A DNA stretch of 64,000 bases. It comes from Pacificispira sp040217575 (GTDB lineage Bacteria > Pseudomonadota > Alphaproteobacteria > UBA8366 > Aestuariispiraceae). A model generated the notes under the pieces. It was not told where the DNA came from and did no database searches. It worked only from the letters and a program-made list of their open reading frames with translations. The translations under genes and the position numbers were made by a program. Location of the stretch: assembly GCA_040217575.1 (NCBI GenBank), contig JAVJPW010000004.1, positions 62,001-126,000 of the forward strand. Direction: 5' to 3'. Shown piece by piece: positions 52,847 to 61,317 of this stretch (positions within the stretch are counted from its first letter, which is position 1; each line of letters opens with the position of its first letter).

Positions 52847-53566
52847 ATGCGTCTTGGTATTTACCGCGAGGAAAAGTTCGCAATTTTCATCGACGGCGCA
52901 AACCTGTATTCGGCGGCGAAGTCCCTTGGCTTTGATATCGATTACAAAAAGCTGCTGACGCAGTTCAAGACCGAAGGCCGCTTGGTCCGTGCCTTTTACT
53001 ACACGGCACTTTTCGAAGACCAGGAATATTCCCCTATCCGCCCGCTGGTCGATTGGCTGGATTACAACGGCTATACGATGGTGACCAAACCGGCGAAATC
53101 CTACACGGATTCCCAGGGTCGCCAGCGCATCAAGGGCAACATGGACATGGAACTGGCGATCGACATGCTGGACATGACCCAGCATCTGGATCACGTGGTC
53201 CTGTTTTCCGGGGACGGCGACTTCCGCAGTCTGGTAGAAGCGGTTCAGCGCCGGGGTGTACGTGTCAGCGTGGTCAGCACGATCAAGTCGTCTCCGCCGA
53301 TGATTGCCGATGAACTGCGTCGTCAGGCAGACAATTTCATCGAATTGTCCGAAATTGCCGAAGATATCGCGCGTAATTTCCATGACGCACCGCGCCCGCC
53401 ACAGGGCGGTCAGGCCAATGGCACCGCAAAACGGTCCGTCCGCGGCCCCAGCGCCGACTTCGAAGGCGATTATGATGATGACGATGAAGACGGCGACGAG
53501 TACGAAGACGACTATGCTGGTGTCGAAGCCATCGTCGAACGCACGGACCGCAGCGGCAACCGCTGA
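52847..53566 (+). CDS. NYN-domain (LabA/DUF88) protein with acidic tail
   Basis: 239 residues. The NYN fold of PIN-like nucleases covers about 8-165: FAIFIDGANL with Asp16, a middle NMDMELAIDM and VLFSGDGDFRSLVEA with further Asp residues, so the metal-dependent RNase site looks complete. Residues about 185-235 are highly acidic (a DYDDDDEDGDEYEDD segment), perhaps a protein- or RNA-mimic tail. GGAGG lies 8 bases before the ATG at 52847; a frame reaching back to 52742 is not conserved. Family members are linked to RNA processing or circadian output; no role is shown here. Confidence 0.85.
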   Translation: MRLGIYREEKFAIFIDGANLYSAAKSLGFDIDYKKLLTQFKTEGRLVRAFYYTALFEDQEYSPIRPLVDWLDYNGYTMVTKPAKSYTDSQGRQRIKGNMDMELAIDMLDMTQHLDHVVLFSGDGDFRSLVEAVQRRGVRVSVVSTIKSSPPMIADELRRQADNFIELSEIAEDIARNFHDAPRPPQGGQANGTAKRSVRGPSADFEGDYDDDDEDGDEYEDDYAGVEAIVERTDRSGNR

Positions 53567-53574
53567 CCCGTGAG

Positions 53575-54231
53575 ATGACTTCCGCCTTTCAGGATCCGGG
53601 TCGCGACTGTCCACTGTGTCCGCGCCTGGTGGAATTCCGCACCGGCTGCCGTGATGCCCATTCCGATTGGTGGAATGCGCCGGTCCCAAGCTTCGGGTCC
53701 CTGGACGCGCCATTACTGATCCTGGGGCTCGCGCCGGGACTGCAGGGCGCAAACCGGACCGGACGTCCCTTCACCGGCGACTGGGCGGGCGACCTCCTCT
53801 ACATGGTGTTGTGTGAAGAAGGCCTGGCAAGCGGCCGGTATGATCGCCGTCCTGACGACGGTTTGGCACTTGTGGGCTGTCGCATCGCCAATGCGGTTCG
53901 GTGCGTTCCGCCCCAGAACAAGCCGGTCGGCGCGGAAATGAAGGCTTGCCGGAAGTTCCTGGTGGACGAGTTCGCCGCCATGCACTCGCTCAAGGCCGTA
54001 TTCACGCTGGGCCGGATTGCGCATGAAGCAGCATTGCGGGTCTGCGGTCAGAAGCTTTCCGCGGCGACGTTCGCCCACGGCGCTGATCACGAAATTCGTG
54101 ACACGAACGGCCGTTCGATCCGAATCGTCAACAGCTATCACTGCTCACGTTACAACACGAACACGGGCCGTTTGACAGAAGCGATGTTCCGCGATGCAAT
54201 CCTGACGGCAAAGGCGGCGGCGGGCCTCTGA
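53575..54231 (+). CDS. Uracil-DNA glycosylase, family 5 (UDGb)
   Basis: 218 residues. Cys12, Cys15, Cys109 and Cys124 show the CxxC plus 15-residue spacing of the [4Fe-4S] site of family 4/5 glycosylases. LGLAPGLQGANRTGRPFTGDWAGDLL is motif 1 of the UDGb group (Ala-containing instead of the family 4 GEAPG), and NSYHCSRYNTNTG is the DNA-binding motif with its His. It removes uracil and other deaminated bases from DNA. It follows the NYN gene by 8 bases. Confidence 0.92.
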   Translation: MTSAFQDPGRDCPLCPRLVEFRTGCRDAHSDWWNAPVPSFGSLDAPLLILGLAPGLQGANRTGRPFTGDWAGDLLYMVLCEEGLASGRYDRRPDDGLALVGCRIANAVRCVPPQNKPVGAEMKACRKFLVDEFAAMHSLKAVFTLGRIAHEAALRVCGQKLSAATFAHGADHEIRDTNGRSIRIVNSYHCSRYNTNTGRLTEAMFRDAILTAKAAAGL

Positions 54232-54252
54232 CCCGCGCGAGGGGGATTATCA

Positions 54253-55128
54253 ATGACTAGGCATGTTCTTGGCGTAATCGGGGGAAGCGGCCTTTACGAC
54301 ATCGAAGGGATCGAAGACGCGCAATGGATCGCGGTCGACAGCCCATGGGGCGCGCCGTCCGACCAGATCCTGGCCGGGCGGCTGAACGGCACCGATGTTC
54401 GTTTCCTGCCGCGCCACGGACGCGGGCATGTTCAGTCCCCCAGTTCCATCAACTACCGCGCAAATATCGATGCCTTGAAGCGCCTTGGCTGTACGGACAT
54501 CGTCTCCGTCTCCGCCTGCGGATCGCTGAAGGAAGAATTTCCCCCCGGGCACTTCGTGATTGCAGACCAGTTCATCGACCGGACCTTCGCGCGCGAAAAA
54601 AGCTTCTTCGGCCCCGGATGCGTCGCGCATGTTTCGATGGCCCACCCGGTTTCAGCCTGGCTGGGCGACTTCTGCGAAGCGGCGCTGAAAGATCTGGGAG
54701 TTCCCCATACCCGCGGCGGCACCTACCTTGCGATGGAAGGCCCGCAATTCTCATCCCAGGCGGAATCGGAGCTCTATCGGTCCTGGGGATGTTCGGTTAT
54801 CGGCATGACAAACATGCCGGAAGCCAAACTGGCCCGCGAGGCGGAACTGCGGTACGCGACCATCGCGATGGTGACTGACTACGATTGTTGGCACCCGGAT
54901 CACGATCATGTCGAAGTCGAAATGATTATCAAGACATTGCTGGAAAACGCAGACCACGGGCGTGATCTGGTACGCCATGTCGCCAAGGCGCTGGCGGAAA
55001 CAGACAGGACACCGGACTGCGGTTGCGACACGGCGCTGGAAATGGCGCTGATCACCGCACCGGAAGCCCGCGACCCGGCCCTGTTGGCAAAACTGGATGC
55101 CGTCGCGGGCCGCGTCCTGAACCGCTAA
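54253..55128 (+). CDS. mtnP: S-methyl-5'-thioadenosine phosphorylase
   Basis: 291 residues of the trimeric purine nucleoside phosphorylase family. VIGGSGLYDIEGIEDAQW at the N-terminus, LPRHGRGHVQSPSSINYRAN with the phosphate site, and GGTYLAMEGPQFSSQAES then IGMTNMPEAKLAREAELRY are the MTAP signature. It splits methylthioadenosine into adenine and 5-methylthioribose 1-phosphate. mtnA and an aldolase gene lie 4-6 kb downstream on the other strand. Start 54253 is the first ATG of the conserved frame. Confidence 0.93.
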   Translation: MTRHVLGVIGGSGLYDIEGIEDAQWIAVDSPWGAPSDQILAGRLNGTDVRFLPRHGRGHVQSPSSINYRANIDALKRLGCTDIVSVSACGSLKEEFPPGHFVIADQFIDRTFAREKSFFGPGCVAHVSMAHPVSAWLGDFCEAALKDLGVPHTRGGTYLAMEGPQFSSQAESELYRSWGCSVIGMTNMPEAKLAREAELRYATIAMVTDYDCWHPDHDHVEVEMIIKTLLENADHGRDLVRHVAKALAETDRTPDCGCDTALEMALITAPEARDPALLAKLDAVAGRVLNR

Positions 55129-55140
55129 GACCTTTCGGCC

Positions 55141-56901
55141 TCAGGACTTATCCAGCCGGAACGATCCGCCATCCTCTGCGGTGGCGTAAACACCCTCCGC
55201 CTTTTGAAGCGCAAGCCGGTCCGCATCCGCGCGTCGGAATTCTTCAACCAACAATTCTATTTCTTCCTCGTCGACGTCCAGGCGCTTCAGTCCCGCTTCG
55301 GCCAGCTTGACGGAGCTTTCAAACGTATCCCGGATCAGGAAATCCGCCCCGCTGTCCAGAAGATCGATCGCGTGCAGTCGGTCATGGGCCCGGGCCATGA
55401 TCCGCACATTCGGGAACGCATGGGAAATGACGTCGATCGACTTCGTACAGGCTGCGGCATTGTCGATCGTAACATAGACCAGGTCGGCTTTTGCCATACC
55501 GGCAGCGGCCAGGACATCCTGTCTGGTCGCATCCCCGAAATAGACTTTTGCCCCGAACCGTTTCGCAGCCTGGATCCGTTTCGGGTCCGCATCGATGGCC
55601 GTCACCGGGATGCCTTTCATGCGAAAAATCTGACTGACGATCTGACCCACGCGCCCAAAGCCCAGGACGATGACACTGTTCTGTTCCGCCCCATCGCCAG
55701 GCCGCAACAAGTCATCCGTCTGTTCGGGCCAAAGCCGGGGGACAATCTTTTCGAACAGGATACGTCCCGGCACGGTCAGCGCCATGGACACCGTGATCAG
55801 GGCAAGCAGAAGGCCCGATACCTCCCCCGTCAGGATGCCAAGCGACACCCCCGCCCCCATCACAACAAAGCCGAATTCCCCACCTTGCGGAAGGGTTGTC
55901 GCAATGCGTGCCGCATCCAGCTTCGGTGACTTGAAGGCCCGGCACAGGACAAACAGGATCGCACCCTTGGCAATCATCAACAGGATCGCGCCGCCCAGGA
56001 CCATGACCCATTCACGCGCGACAACCGCCCAGTCGACGGACATGCCGACCGCGATGAAAAACAGCCCCAGAAGCAGGCCGCGGAACGGTTCGATGTCCGC
56101 TTCGATCTGGTGCCGATATTCGCTGTCGGCCAGCATCACCCCCGCGATGAAGGCCCCCAGCGCCATGGAAAGATCAAACGTATGCATCAGAAGCGCGGCG
56201 CCGACCACCAGCAGCAGGGCCGCCGCCAGGAAGATTTCGTGGGACCGTGTCTGCGCGATGACCCGGAAGATCGGGTTCAACAGGAATTTTCCGGCCAGAA
56301 CCATGGCAATAATCGCGCCGACGCTTTCCAGCGCCGCGAGCCAGCCGCCGCCGCCCCCTGCCGCCGCCGCGCCGATCGCCAGCAGCGGCGCCAGCGCCAG
56401 AATCGGGGCGATCATGATGTCCTGTAACAACAGGACGGAAAATGCCCGCGTTCCGTAAGGGGTGGTGAAATCGCCGCTTTCCTGCATCAGCTGCAGTGCA
56501 AACGCCGTAGACGACAGGGAAAGCCCCATCCCGACCAGAACGGCCGCCTGCCATGTCGCGCCCAGCGCAAACACACCAAACGCCGCGACCACGGCTGCCG
56601 TTATGAAAACCTGGGAGGTTCCCAGGCCGAAGATATCGGCCCGCAATGCCCACAATCGCGACGGTTTGAGTTCCAGCCCGATGATGAAAAGCAACAGGAC
56701 CACACCGAATTCCGAAAAGGCGTAGACGCTTTCAGTATCCCCGACCAGGCCCAGGACATGGGGTCCGATGATTGCGCCCGCCCCCAGATATCCCAGAACG
56801 GACCCCAGTTTCAGACGCTTGAAGATGGGAACCGCAACAACCGCCGCCCCCAAAAAAAGCGCGGCATCCTGAAGGTATCCAACGTCGCCGCCCGCAGCCA
56901 T
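55141..56901 (-). CDS. Kef-type cation/proton antiporter (CPA2) with TrkA-N domain
   Basis: 585 residues. About twelve membrane helices of the Na+/H+ exchanger fold cover residues 10-390 (FLGAAVVAVPIFKRLKLGSVLGYLGAGAIIGP at the start). A cytosolic RCK/TrkA-N domain follows (VIVLGFGRVGQIVSQIFRMKGIPVTAIDADP) that binds NAD(H) or a related regulator. These proteins drive K+ efflux in exchange for H+. ATG at 56901 follows GGAGAGG; the upstream extension to 56973 is not conserved. It is convergent with mtnP, 12 bases apart. Confidence 0.87.
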   Translation of the reverse strand: MAAGGDVGYLQDAALFLGAAVVAVPIFKRLKLGSVLGYLGAGAIIGPHVLGLVGDTESVYAFSEFGVVLLLFIIGLELKPSRLWALRADIFGLGTSQVFITAAVVAAFGVFALGATWQAAVLVGMGLSLSSTAFALQLMQESGDFTTPYGTRAFSVLLLQDIMIAPILALAPLLAIGAAAAGGGGGWLAALESVGAIIAMVLAGKFLLNPIFRVIAQTRSHEIFLAAALLLVVGAALLMHTFDLSMALGAFIAGVMLADSEYRHQIEADIEPFRGLLLGLFFIAVGMSVDWAVVAREWVMVLGGAILLMIAKGAILFVLCRAFKSPKLDAARIATTLPQGGEFGFVVMGAGVSLGILTGEVSGLLLALITVSMALTVPGRILFEKIVPRLWPEQTDDLLRPGDGAEQNSVIVLGFGRVGQIVSQIFRMKGIPVTAIDADPKRIQAAKRFGAKVYFGDATRQDVLAAAGMAKADLVYVTIDNAAACTKSIDVISHAFPNVRIMARAHDRLHAIDLLDSGADFLIRDTFESSVKLAEAGLKRLDVDEEEIELLVEEFRRADADRLALQKAEGVYATAEDGGSFRLDKS

Positions 56902-57044
56902 GAAACCTCTCCGCCTAACAGTGCCAAACCGAAAGCTTAGAAATTTTTGCGGTGCAATGGAACCCTGCCGCAAGGAATTGCCCTAGATCAGGGCGTAGGG
57001 CCTGATACGGTGTGTATATCGGCTGCAGAACACAGGGGGAAGTC

Positions 57045-57794
57045 TTGCAGGCCAAACAGTTGCGCAATTTGTCGAGGCTTCTTGTCTCCTCCGCCCGGGA
57101 CCTCGCGCCCGTGGTCGGGGTCGTCGTATTCTTTCAACTGGCCGTCATTCAGCAGCCACCCGAAAACATGATCCAGATTTTGGTCGGGGTCGGTCTGGTT
57201 CTTTTGGGCCTGACGCTTTTCGTTCAGGGGCTGGAAATGGGCCTGTTCCCCATCGGGGAATCCATGGCACTGGCGCTGACCCGCAAAGGGTCGCTTATCG
57301 CGCTGATCGCCTTCGCCTTTGCCTTGGGGTTCGGGACGACTGTGGCGGAACCGGCCCTGATCGCCGTTTCGGGGGAGGCGGCGCGCACCGCCGCCGAGGC
57401 TGGTATCGTCGCGCCGAATGCGGACGCCCAGGCCCGTTATGCGGACTTCCTGCGTCTGACGGTGGCGATTTCCGTCGGAAGCGCACTTGTGCTTGGGGTC
57501 TTCCGCATTCTGAAGAAATGGCCCATCCAATGGCTGATCATCGGCGGCTATGTCCTGGTGATCGGGCTGACGGTCTTCGCACCGGCCGAAATCGTCGGCA
57601 TCGCCTATGACAGCGGCGGGGTTACGACATCAACCATCACGGTGCCGCTGGTGACCGCACTTGGGGTCGGCCTTGCTTCATCCATCGCGGGGCGCAATCC
57701 GCTGGTGGACGGGTTCGGGCTGATCGCGCTGGCGTCGCTCACGCCCATAATTTTCGTCCTGATTTTCGGCATGATGTGGCAGGCGCTGGCATGA
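57045..57794 (+). CDS. DUF1538 membrane protein, copy 1
   Basis: 249 residues with about seven hydrophobic segments. Repeat-like motifs are VFFQLAVI, GLTLFVQGLEMGLFPIGESMA, FALGFGTTVAEPALIAV and YDSGGVTTSTITVPLVTALGVGLA. The last one recurs nearly identically in copy 2, so the two genes arose by tandem duplication. DUF1538 is a membrane family of unknown substrate; conserved Gly-Thr-Thr and Ser-Gly-Gly-Val-Thr-Thr loops suggest a pore or binding site. GGGGGAAG precedes a TTG at 57045; a GTG at 57012 is an alternative. The stop overlaps copy 2 by four bases. Confidence 0.78.
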   Translation: MQAKQLRNLSRLLVSSARDLAPVVGVVVFFQLAVIQQPPENMIQILVGVGLVLLGLTLFVQGLEMGLFPIGESMALALTRKGSLIALIAFAFALGFGTTVAEPALIAVSGEAARTAAEAGIVAPNADAQARYADFLRLTVAISVGSALVLGVFRILKKWPIQWLIIGGYVLVIGLTVFAPAEIVGIAYDSGGVTTSTITVPLVTALGVGLASSIAGRNPLVDGFGLIALASLTPIIFVLIFGMMWQALA

Positions 57795-58633
57795 TCGACC
57801 TGTTGTTCCTCATATGGGATGCCGTCACGTCGACAATTCTGGATGTCCTGCCGATTCTGGGCGTCCTGCTGGGTTTCCAGTTTCTGGTTATTCGCAAGCC
57901 CCTGCCGAACTGGCGCACGACGGCGATCGGTTTCGCCTACGTTCTGGTCGGGCTGGCCCTGTTCCTGGTCGGATTGGAACTGGCACTGTTTCCACTGGGC
58001 GAAAGCATGGCCGCACAGCTGACCGACCCCGCCTTCATCGGACTGGTCGAAGGGGCCGCCATCCGGTGGACGGACTATGGCTGGGTCTATGCCTTTGCCT
58101 TCGCAATCGGGTTCGCGACCACCGTCGCGGAACCGTCATTGATTGCCGTCGCCCTGAAGGCGGAGGAGGTTTCGGGCGGCACGATTCAGGCATTTCCCCT
58201 GCGCCTTGCCGTCGCGATCGGGGTCGCGGTCGGTGTATCGCTTGGCTGTTTTCGCATCGTCACCGGAACGCCGCTTCCCTGGTACATCGGGGTCGGATAC
58301 GTCATCGTCATCGTCCAGACCGCGTTCGCGACAAAGATGATCGTGCCGTTGGCCTATGACAGCGGCGGCGTTACGACATCGACCGTCACCGTGCCCGTCG
58401 TCGCCGCGCTGGGCCTGGGACTTGCAAGCACCATTCCGGGCCGCAACCCGGTCATTGACGGGTTCGGGCTGATCGCGTTCGCAAGCCTGTTCCCCATGAT
58501 GACCGTCATGGGCTATGCGACACTGGCGGAAACATTGCGCCGCCGCCGGACAGCCCGCCATCACCGGAAATCGAAAACAAATAAGGGACCGGGGGGAAGC
58601 GCCCCCGGCCGATTGAAGGAGGAACCGTCATGA
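57791..58633 (+). CDS. DUF1538 membrane protein, copy 2
   Basis: 280 residues, homologous to copy 1 along its length: LFLVGLELALFPLGESMAA, AFAIGFATTVAEPSLIAVALK and YDSGGVTTSTVTVPVVAALGLGLAS. It ends in a basic tail (LRRRRTARHHRKS) in the cytosol that could dock the PII-like protein. The ATG overlaps the stop of copy 1 and the TGA overlaps the start of the PII-like gene (ATGA both times). The pair should form one heteromeric transporter or channel. Confidence 0.8.
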   Translation: MIDLLFLIWDAVTSTILDVLPILGVLLGFQFLVIRKPLPNWRTTAIGFAYVLVGLALFLVGLELALFPLGESMAAQLTDPAFIGLVEGAAIRWTDYGWVYAFAFAIGFATTVAEPSLIAVALKAEEVSGGTIQAFPLRLAVAIGVAVGVSLGCFRIVTGTPLPWYIGVGYVIVIVQTAFATKMIVPLAYDSGGVTTSTVTVPVVAALGLGLASTIPGRNPVIDGFGLIAFASLFPMMTVMGYATLAETLRRRRTARHHRKSKTNKGPGGSAPGRLKEEPS

Positions 58634-58980
58634 ACCTCAGCCTTCTGGTCGCCTTGGTCGAAGATACCAGGACGGAAGACATCATCGCCGCCGCCCGCGA
58701 CGGCGGCGCCACCGGCGCAACCGTCATAAACGGCGCGCGCGGCGAAGGGCTGGAACCGGAACAGACCTTCCTTGGCCTCAGCGTCCAGACACAGCGCAAT
58801 ATGGTTCTGTTCCTGGTCGCGAAACCGCGTGCGCGTGCAATTCTGGAAAAGATCGCGGCGGCCGGCGAGTTCGACGAAACACCGGGATCCGGCGTCGCCT
58901 TCGAAATCGCCATTCAGGACGCGGTCGGGCTGGGCAGCCAGCTGAAGGCCATCCTTGCCGAGATTGAAAGCGACATATAG
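58630..58980 (+). CDS. PII-like regulatory protein with shortened T-loop
   Basis: 116 residues with the ferredoxin-like alternation of GlnB/GlnK proteins: LLVALVEDTRTEDIIAAARDGGATGATVINGARGEG, then MVLFLVAKPRARAILEKIAAAGEF and GSGVAFEIAIQDAVGL. The T-loop is shorter than in GlnB and lacks the uridylylated Tyr51 motif; the KPF start of GlnB is also missing. Such proteins bind a nucleotide and control a membrane partner, as SbtB does for SbtA. Position directly after DUF1538 copy 2 (4-base overlap) indicates that this transporter is its target. Confidence 0.78.
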   Translation: MNLSLLVALVEDTRTEDIIAAARDGGATGATVINGARGEGLEPEQTFLGLSVQTQRNMVLFLVAKPRARAILEKIAAAGEFDETPGSGVAFEIAIQDAVGLGSQLKAILAEIESDI

Positions 58981-59007
58981 GAAACTTGTCCCAAGGGAGA
59001 GGCGGTC

Positions 59008-59412
59008 ATGAGCGAAGAAAAATCGGCAATCCGCGTGCGCGACGTGATGACGACGTCGCTGCGCACCATTTCGGCCACCGCGACGGTGAAGGATGCAATC
59101 CAGGATTTTGAGGCATCGCACGTCTCCTCCCTCGTCGTGCCGCGCCGGGACGATGCGGACGAACTGGGCCTTGTCACCGTGCGCGACATCGCCACCAAGG
59201 TTATTGCCGAAGGACAGTCAGTCGACCGGGTATATGTCTATGAAATCATGCGCAAACCCGTCCTGACCGTGGACGCCGCGATGAATGTGAAATACGCGGT
59301 GCGCCTGTTGACCCGCTTCGGCCTAAGCCGTGCCATTGTCGTCGACGAAAGCCGCGAACCGCTTGGCATCGTCACGCTCCGCGACATGGTGCTGGGGCAT
59401 GGGAGCGACTGA
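59008..59412 (+). CDS. CBS-pair protein
   Basis: 134 residues made of two CBS motifs: VRDVMTTSLRTISATATVKDAIQDFEASHVSSLVVPR and YEIMRKPVLTVDAAMNVKYAVRLLTRFGLSRAIVVDESREPLGIVTLRDMV. Bateman modules bind AMP, ATP or SAM. It lies 27 bases after the PII-like gene with a good AAGGGAGAGG site, completing the four-gene operon. It may add an energy-charge signal to control the DUF1538 pair (inference). Confidence 0.85.
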   Translation: MSEEKSAIRVRDVMTTSLRTISATATVKDAIQDFEASHVSSLVVPRRDDADELGLVTVRDIATKVIAEGQSVDRVYVYEIMRKPVLTVDAAMNVKYAVRLLTRFGLSRAIVVDESREPLGIVTLRDMVLGHGSD

Positions 59413-59532
59413 ACAGAAATTCCGTAGCGCCGCCATTTCTGCGAATGCGGGAACTCTCGGAGCGCCTAGTCGCCTTTGACTGCTTCCCTACCTCTTTGCC
59501 TCCACACGGGTGACAAAAAGAGGAGCGGCGGG

Positions 59533-60624
59533 CTACTTTTCCGCAAACAGCCCCTTCAGACCCGCTTCGCTGGCGTCGCAGACTCCGCGTTCGGTGATCA
59601 GGCCGGTGACAAGGCGCGCAGGCGTAACGTCGAAAGCGTCGTTTCGGGCCTTCGTGCCGTCGGGGGCGATATTCACTTCCACCAGTTCGTCGTCTGCCGT
59701 GCGACCGGTGATGCGGGTCAGTTCCTCACCCTTCCTCTGTTCGATGGGGATTTCCTTCACCCCGTCATGAACAGTCCAGTCGATCGTTGTGGACGGCAGC
59801 GCGACATAGAACGGAACGCCATTATCCTGTGCCGCCAGCGCCTTCAGGTAGGTCCCGATCTTGTTGCACACATCGCCGGACGCCGTCGTGCGGTCGGTCC
59901 CGACGATACACAGGTCGACCAGACCGTGCTGCATCAGATGACCGCCCACATTGTCGGCGATCAGCGTGTGGTCGACGCCGTGGCGGCCCAGTTCCCACGC
60001 GGTCAGGCTGGCACCCTGGTTGCGGGGCCGCGTCTCGTCCACCCAGACATGGACGGGAATGCCCTTTTCAAACGCCATATAGATTGGTGCGGTCGCGGTC
60101 CCCCAGTCGACGGTCGCAAGCCAGCCGGCGTTGCAATGGGTCAGGACATTGACCGGTTCGCCGGCCGGCTTGTCGGCCGCAATCGCTTCGATCAGCGCCA
60201 GCCCGTTCCGGCCGATGGCTTTTGAGATTTCGACATCCGCATCGCAGATTTCCGCCGCCCGTTCCCAGGCCAGTGCCGCGCGGTTGCCGGGTGCGCGGTT
60301 GTCGACCAGCGCACGCATTTCATCCAGTGCCCAGCGCAGATTGACCGCCGTCGGCCGCGTCCGGTACAGCCGGTCATAGGCGGCGGCGACACCGGCGTCA
60401 GACGGGTCTTCGTTCATCGCAAGCGCGAAACCGTAGGCCGCCGTCGCGCCGATCAGCGGGGCGCCGCGGACGATCATGTCCGAAATCGCGACCGCCGCGT
60501 CTTCCATCGACGTCAGAGTAACGGTTTCAAACCGGTGCGGCAGTTTCGTCTGGTCGATGATACCGACCGTCCGGCCGGGTTCTTCCACCCAGATCGTGCG
60601 ATAGGGGGTTCCGTCGATTTCCAT
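59533..60624 (-). CDS. mtnA: S-methyl-5-thioribose-1-phosphate isomerase
   Basis: 363 residues. VNVLTHCNAGWLATVDWGTATAP supplies the catalytic Cys, IVGTDRTTASGDVCNKIGT the catalytic Asp, and SDMIVRGAPLIGATAAYGFALA the N-terminal region. It converts 5-methylthioribose 1-phosphate to 5-methylthioribulose 1-phosphate. It follows the aldolase gene by 3 bases and is the last gene of the cysS-cimA-ald2-mtnA block. Confidence 0.94.
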   Translation of the reverse strand: MEIDGTPYRTIWVEEPGRTVGIIDQTKLPHRFETVTLTSMEDAAVAISDMIVRGAPLIGATAAYGFALAMNEDPSDAGVAAAYDRLYRTRPTAVNLRWALDEMRALVDNRAPGNRAALAWERAAEICDADVEISKAIGRNGLALIEAIAADKPAGEPVNVLTHCNAGWLATVDWGTATAPIYMAFEKGIPVHVWVDETRPRNQGASLTAWELGRHGVDHTLIADNVGGHLMQHGLVDLCIVGTDRTTASGDVCNKIGTYLKALAAQDNGVPFYVALPSTTIDWTVHDGVKEIPIEQRKGEELTRITGRTADDELVEVNIAPDGTKARNDAFDVTPARLVTGLITERGVCDASEAGLKGLFAEK

Positions 60625-60627
60625 GGG

Positions 60628-61317
60628 TCATTCTTCCCGGTTCGGCTGTTTGCCGTAGGTTTTGAATTTCACGAGCACGCGGTCCATTTCCGCATCGTCC
60701 AGAAGGACCGGTTCCCCAACCTGAAGGGCGGCATGGTACTGACGCGCCAGGCCTTCGACCTCAACCGCCAGGCCCAAAGCCCGATCCAGGTCCGTATCGA
60801 AACAGATCATGCCATGGTTCGCCAACAGACACGCCTTCCGCCCGTCCAGTGCGGCAATCATGGTACGTGAGAGATCCTCGGTCCCGAAGGTCGCATAGTC
60901 GGAACAGCGGATGTCCCGCCCGCCCGCGACCGCGACCATATAGTGAAAGGCCGGAATGCCGCGCCTTAGGCAGGCCAGAGCCGCGCAATGGGTCGGGTGC
61001 GCATGGACGACGGCCTGTGCCTCCGTCCGATGGCGATAGATGTCGCCATGCATGCGCCATTCGCTGGACGGAAGAAGCTGATCGTCGCCAATCGCCTCCC
61101 CATCCAGGGTTACATAGACCATGTCCATGGGTTTCATCGCATCGTAGGAAACGCCGGACGGCGTGATCAGCATGCCGTCCCCGAACCGGGCAGACACATT
61201 GCCGGACTTGCCCTGGTTGATGCCGGTCGCATTCATGGCGCGGCAGGTATCCAGGATGCGCCGGCCCAGCGCCTGTCGTTCGTTCCCCCCGGTGGGTGGC
61301 GTCCCCTGGCCCGTCAT
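60628..61317 (-). CDS. Class II aldolase, likely methylthioribulose-1-phosphate aldolase (Ald2)
   Basis: 229 residues of the FucA/AraD family. Zn ligands His105, His107 (VVHAHPTH) and His168 (LLANHGM) and catalytic Glu86 (SSEWRMH) are present, and KSGNVSARFGDGMLITPSGVSYDAM is the phosphate-binding N-terminus. FucA-like aldolases next to mtnA form the DHAP shunt, where methylthioribulose 1-phosphate is cut into DHAP and 2-(methylthio)acetaldehyde, as shown for Rhodospirillum rubrum Ald2. The gene is 3 bases from mtnA and overlaps cimA by four bases. Classical MtnB is a dehydratase of the same fold; the mtnC/D genes it needs are not here. Confidence 0.85.
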   Translation of the reverse strand: MTGQGTPPTGGNERQALGRRILDTCRAMNATGINQGKSGNVSARFGDGMLITPSGVSYDAMKPMDMVYVTLDGEAIGDDQLLPSSEWRMHGDIYRHRTEAQAVVHAHPTHCAALACLRRGIPAFHYMVAVAGGRDIRCSDYATFGTEDLSRTMIAALDGRKACLLANHGMICFDTDLDRALGLAVEVEGLARQYHAALQVGEPVLLDDAEMDRVLVKFKTYGKQPNREE

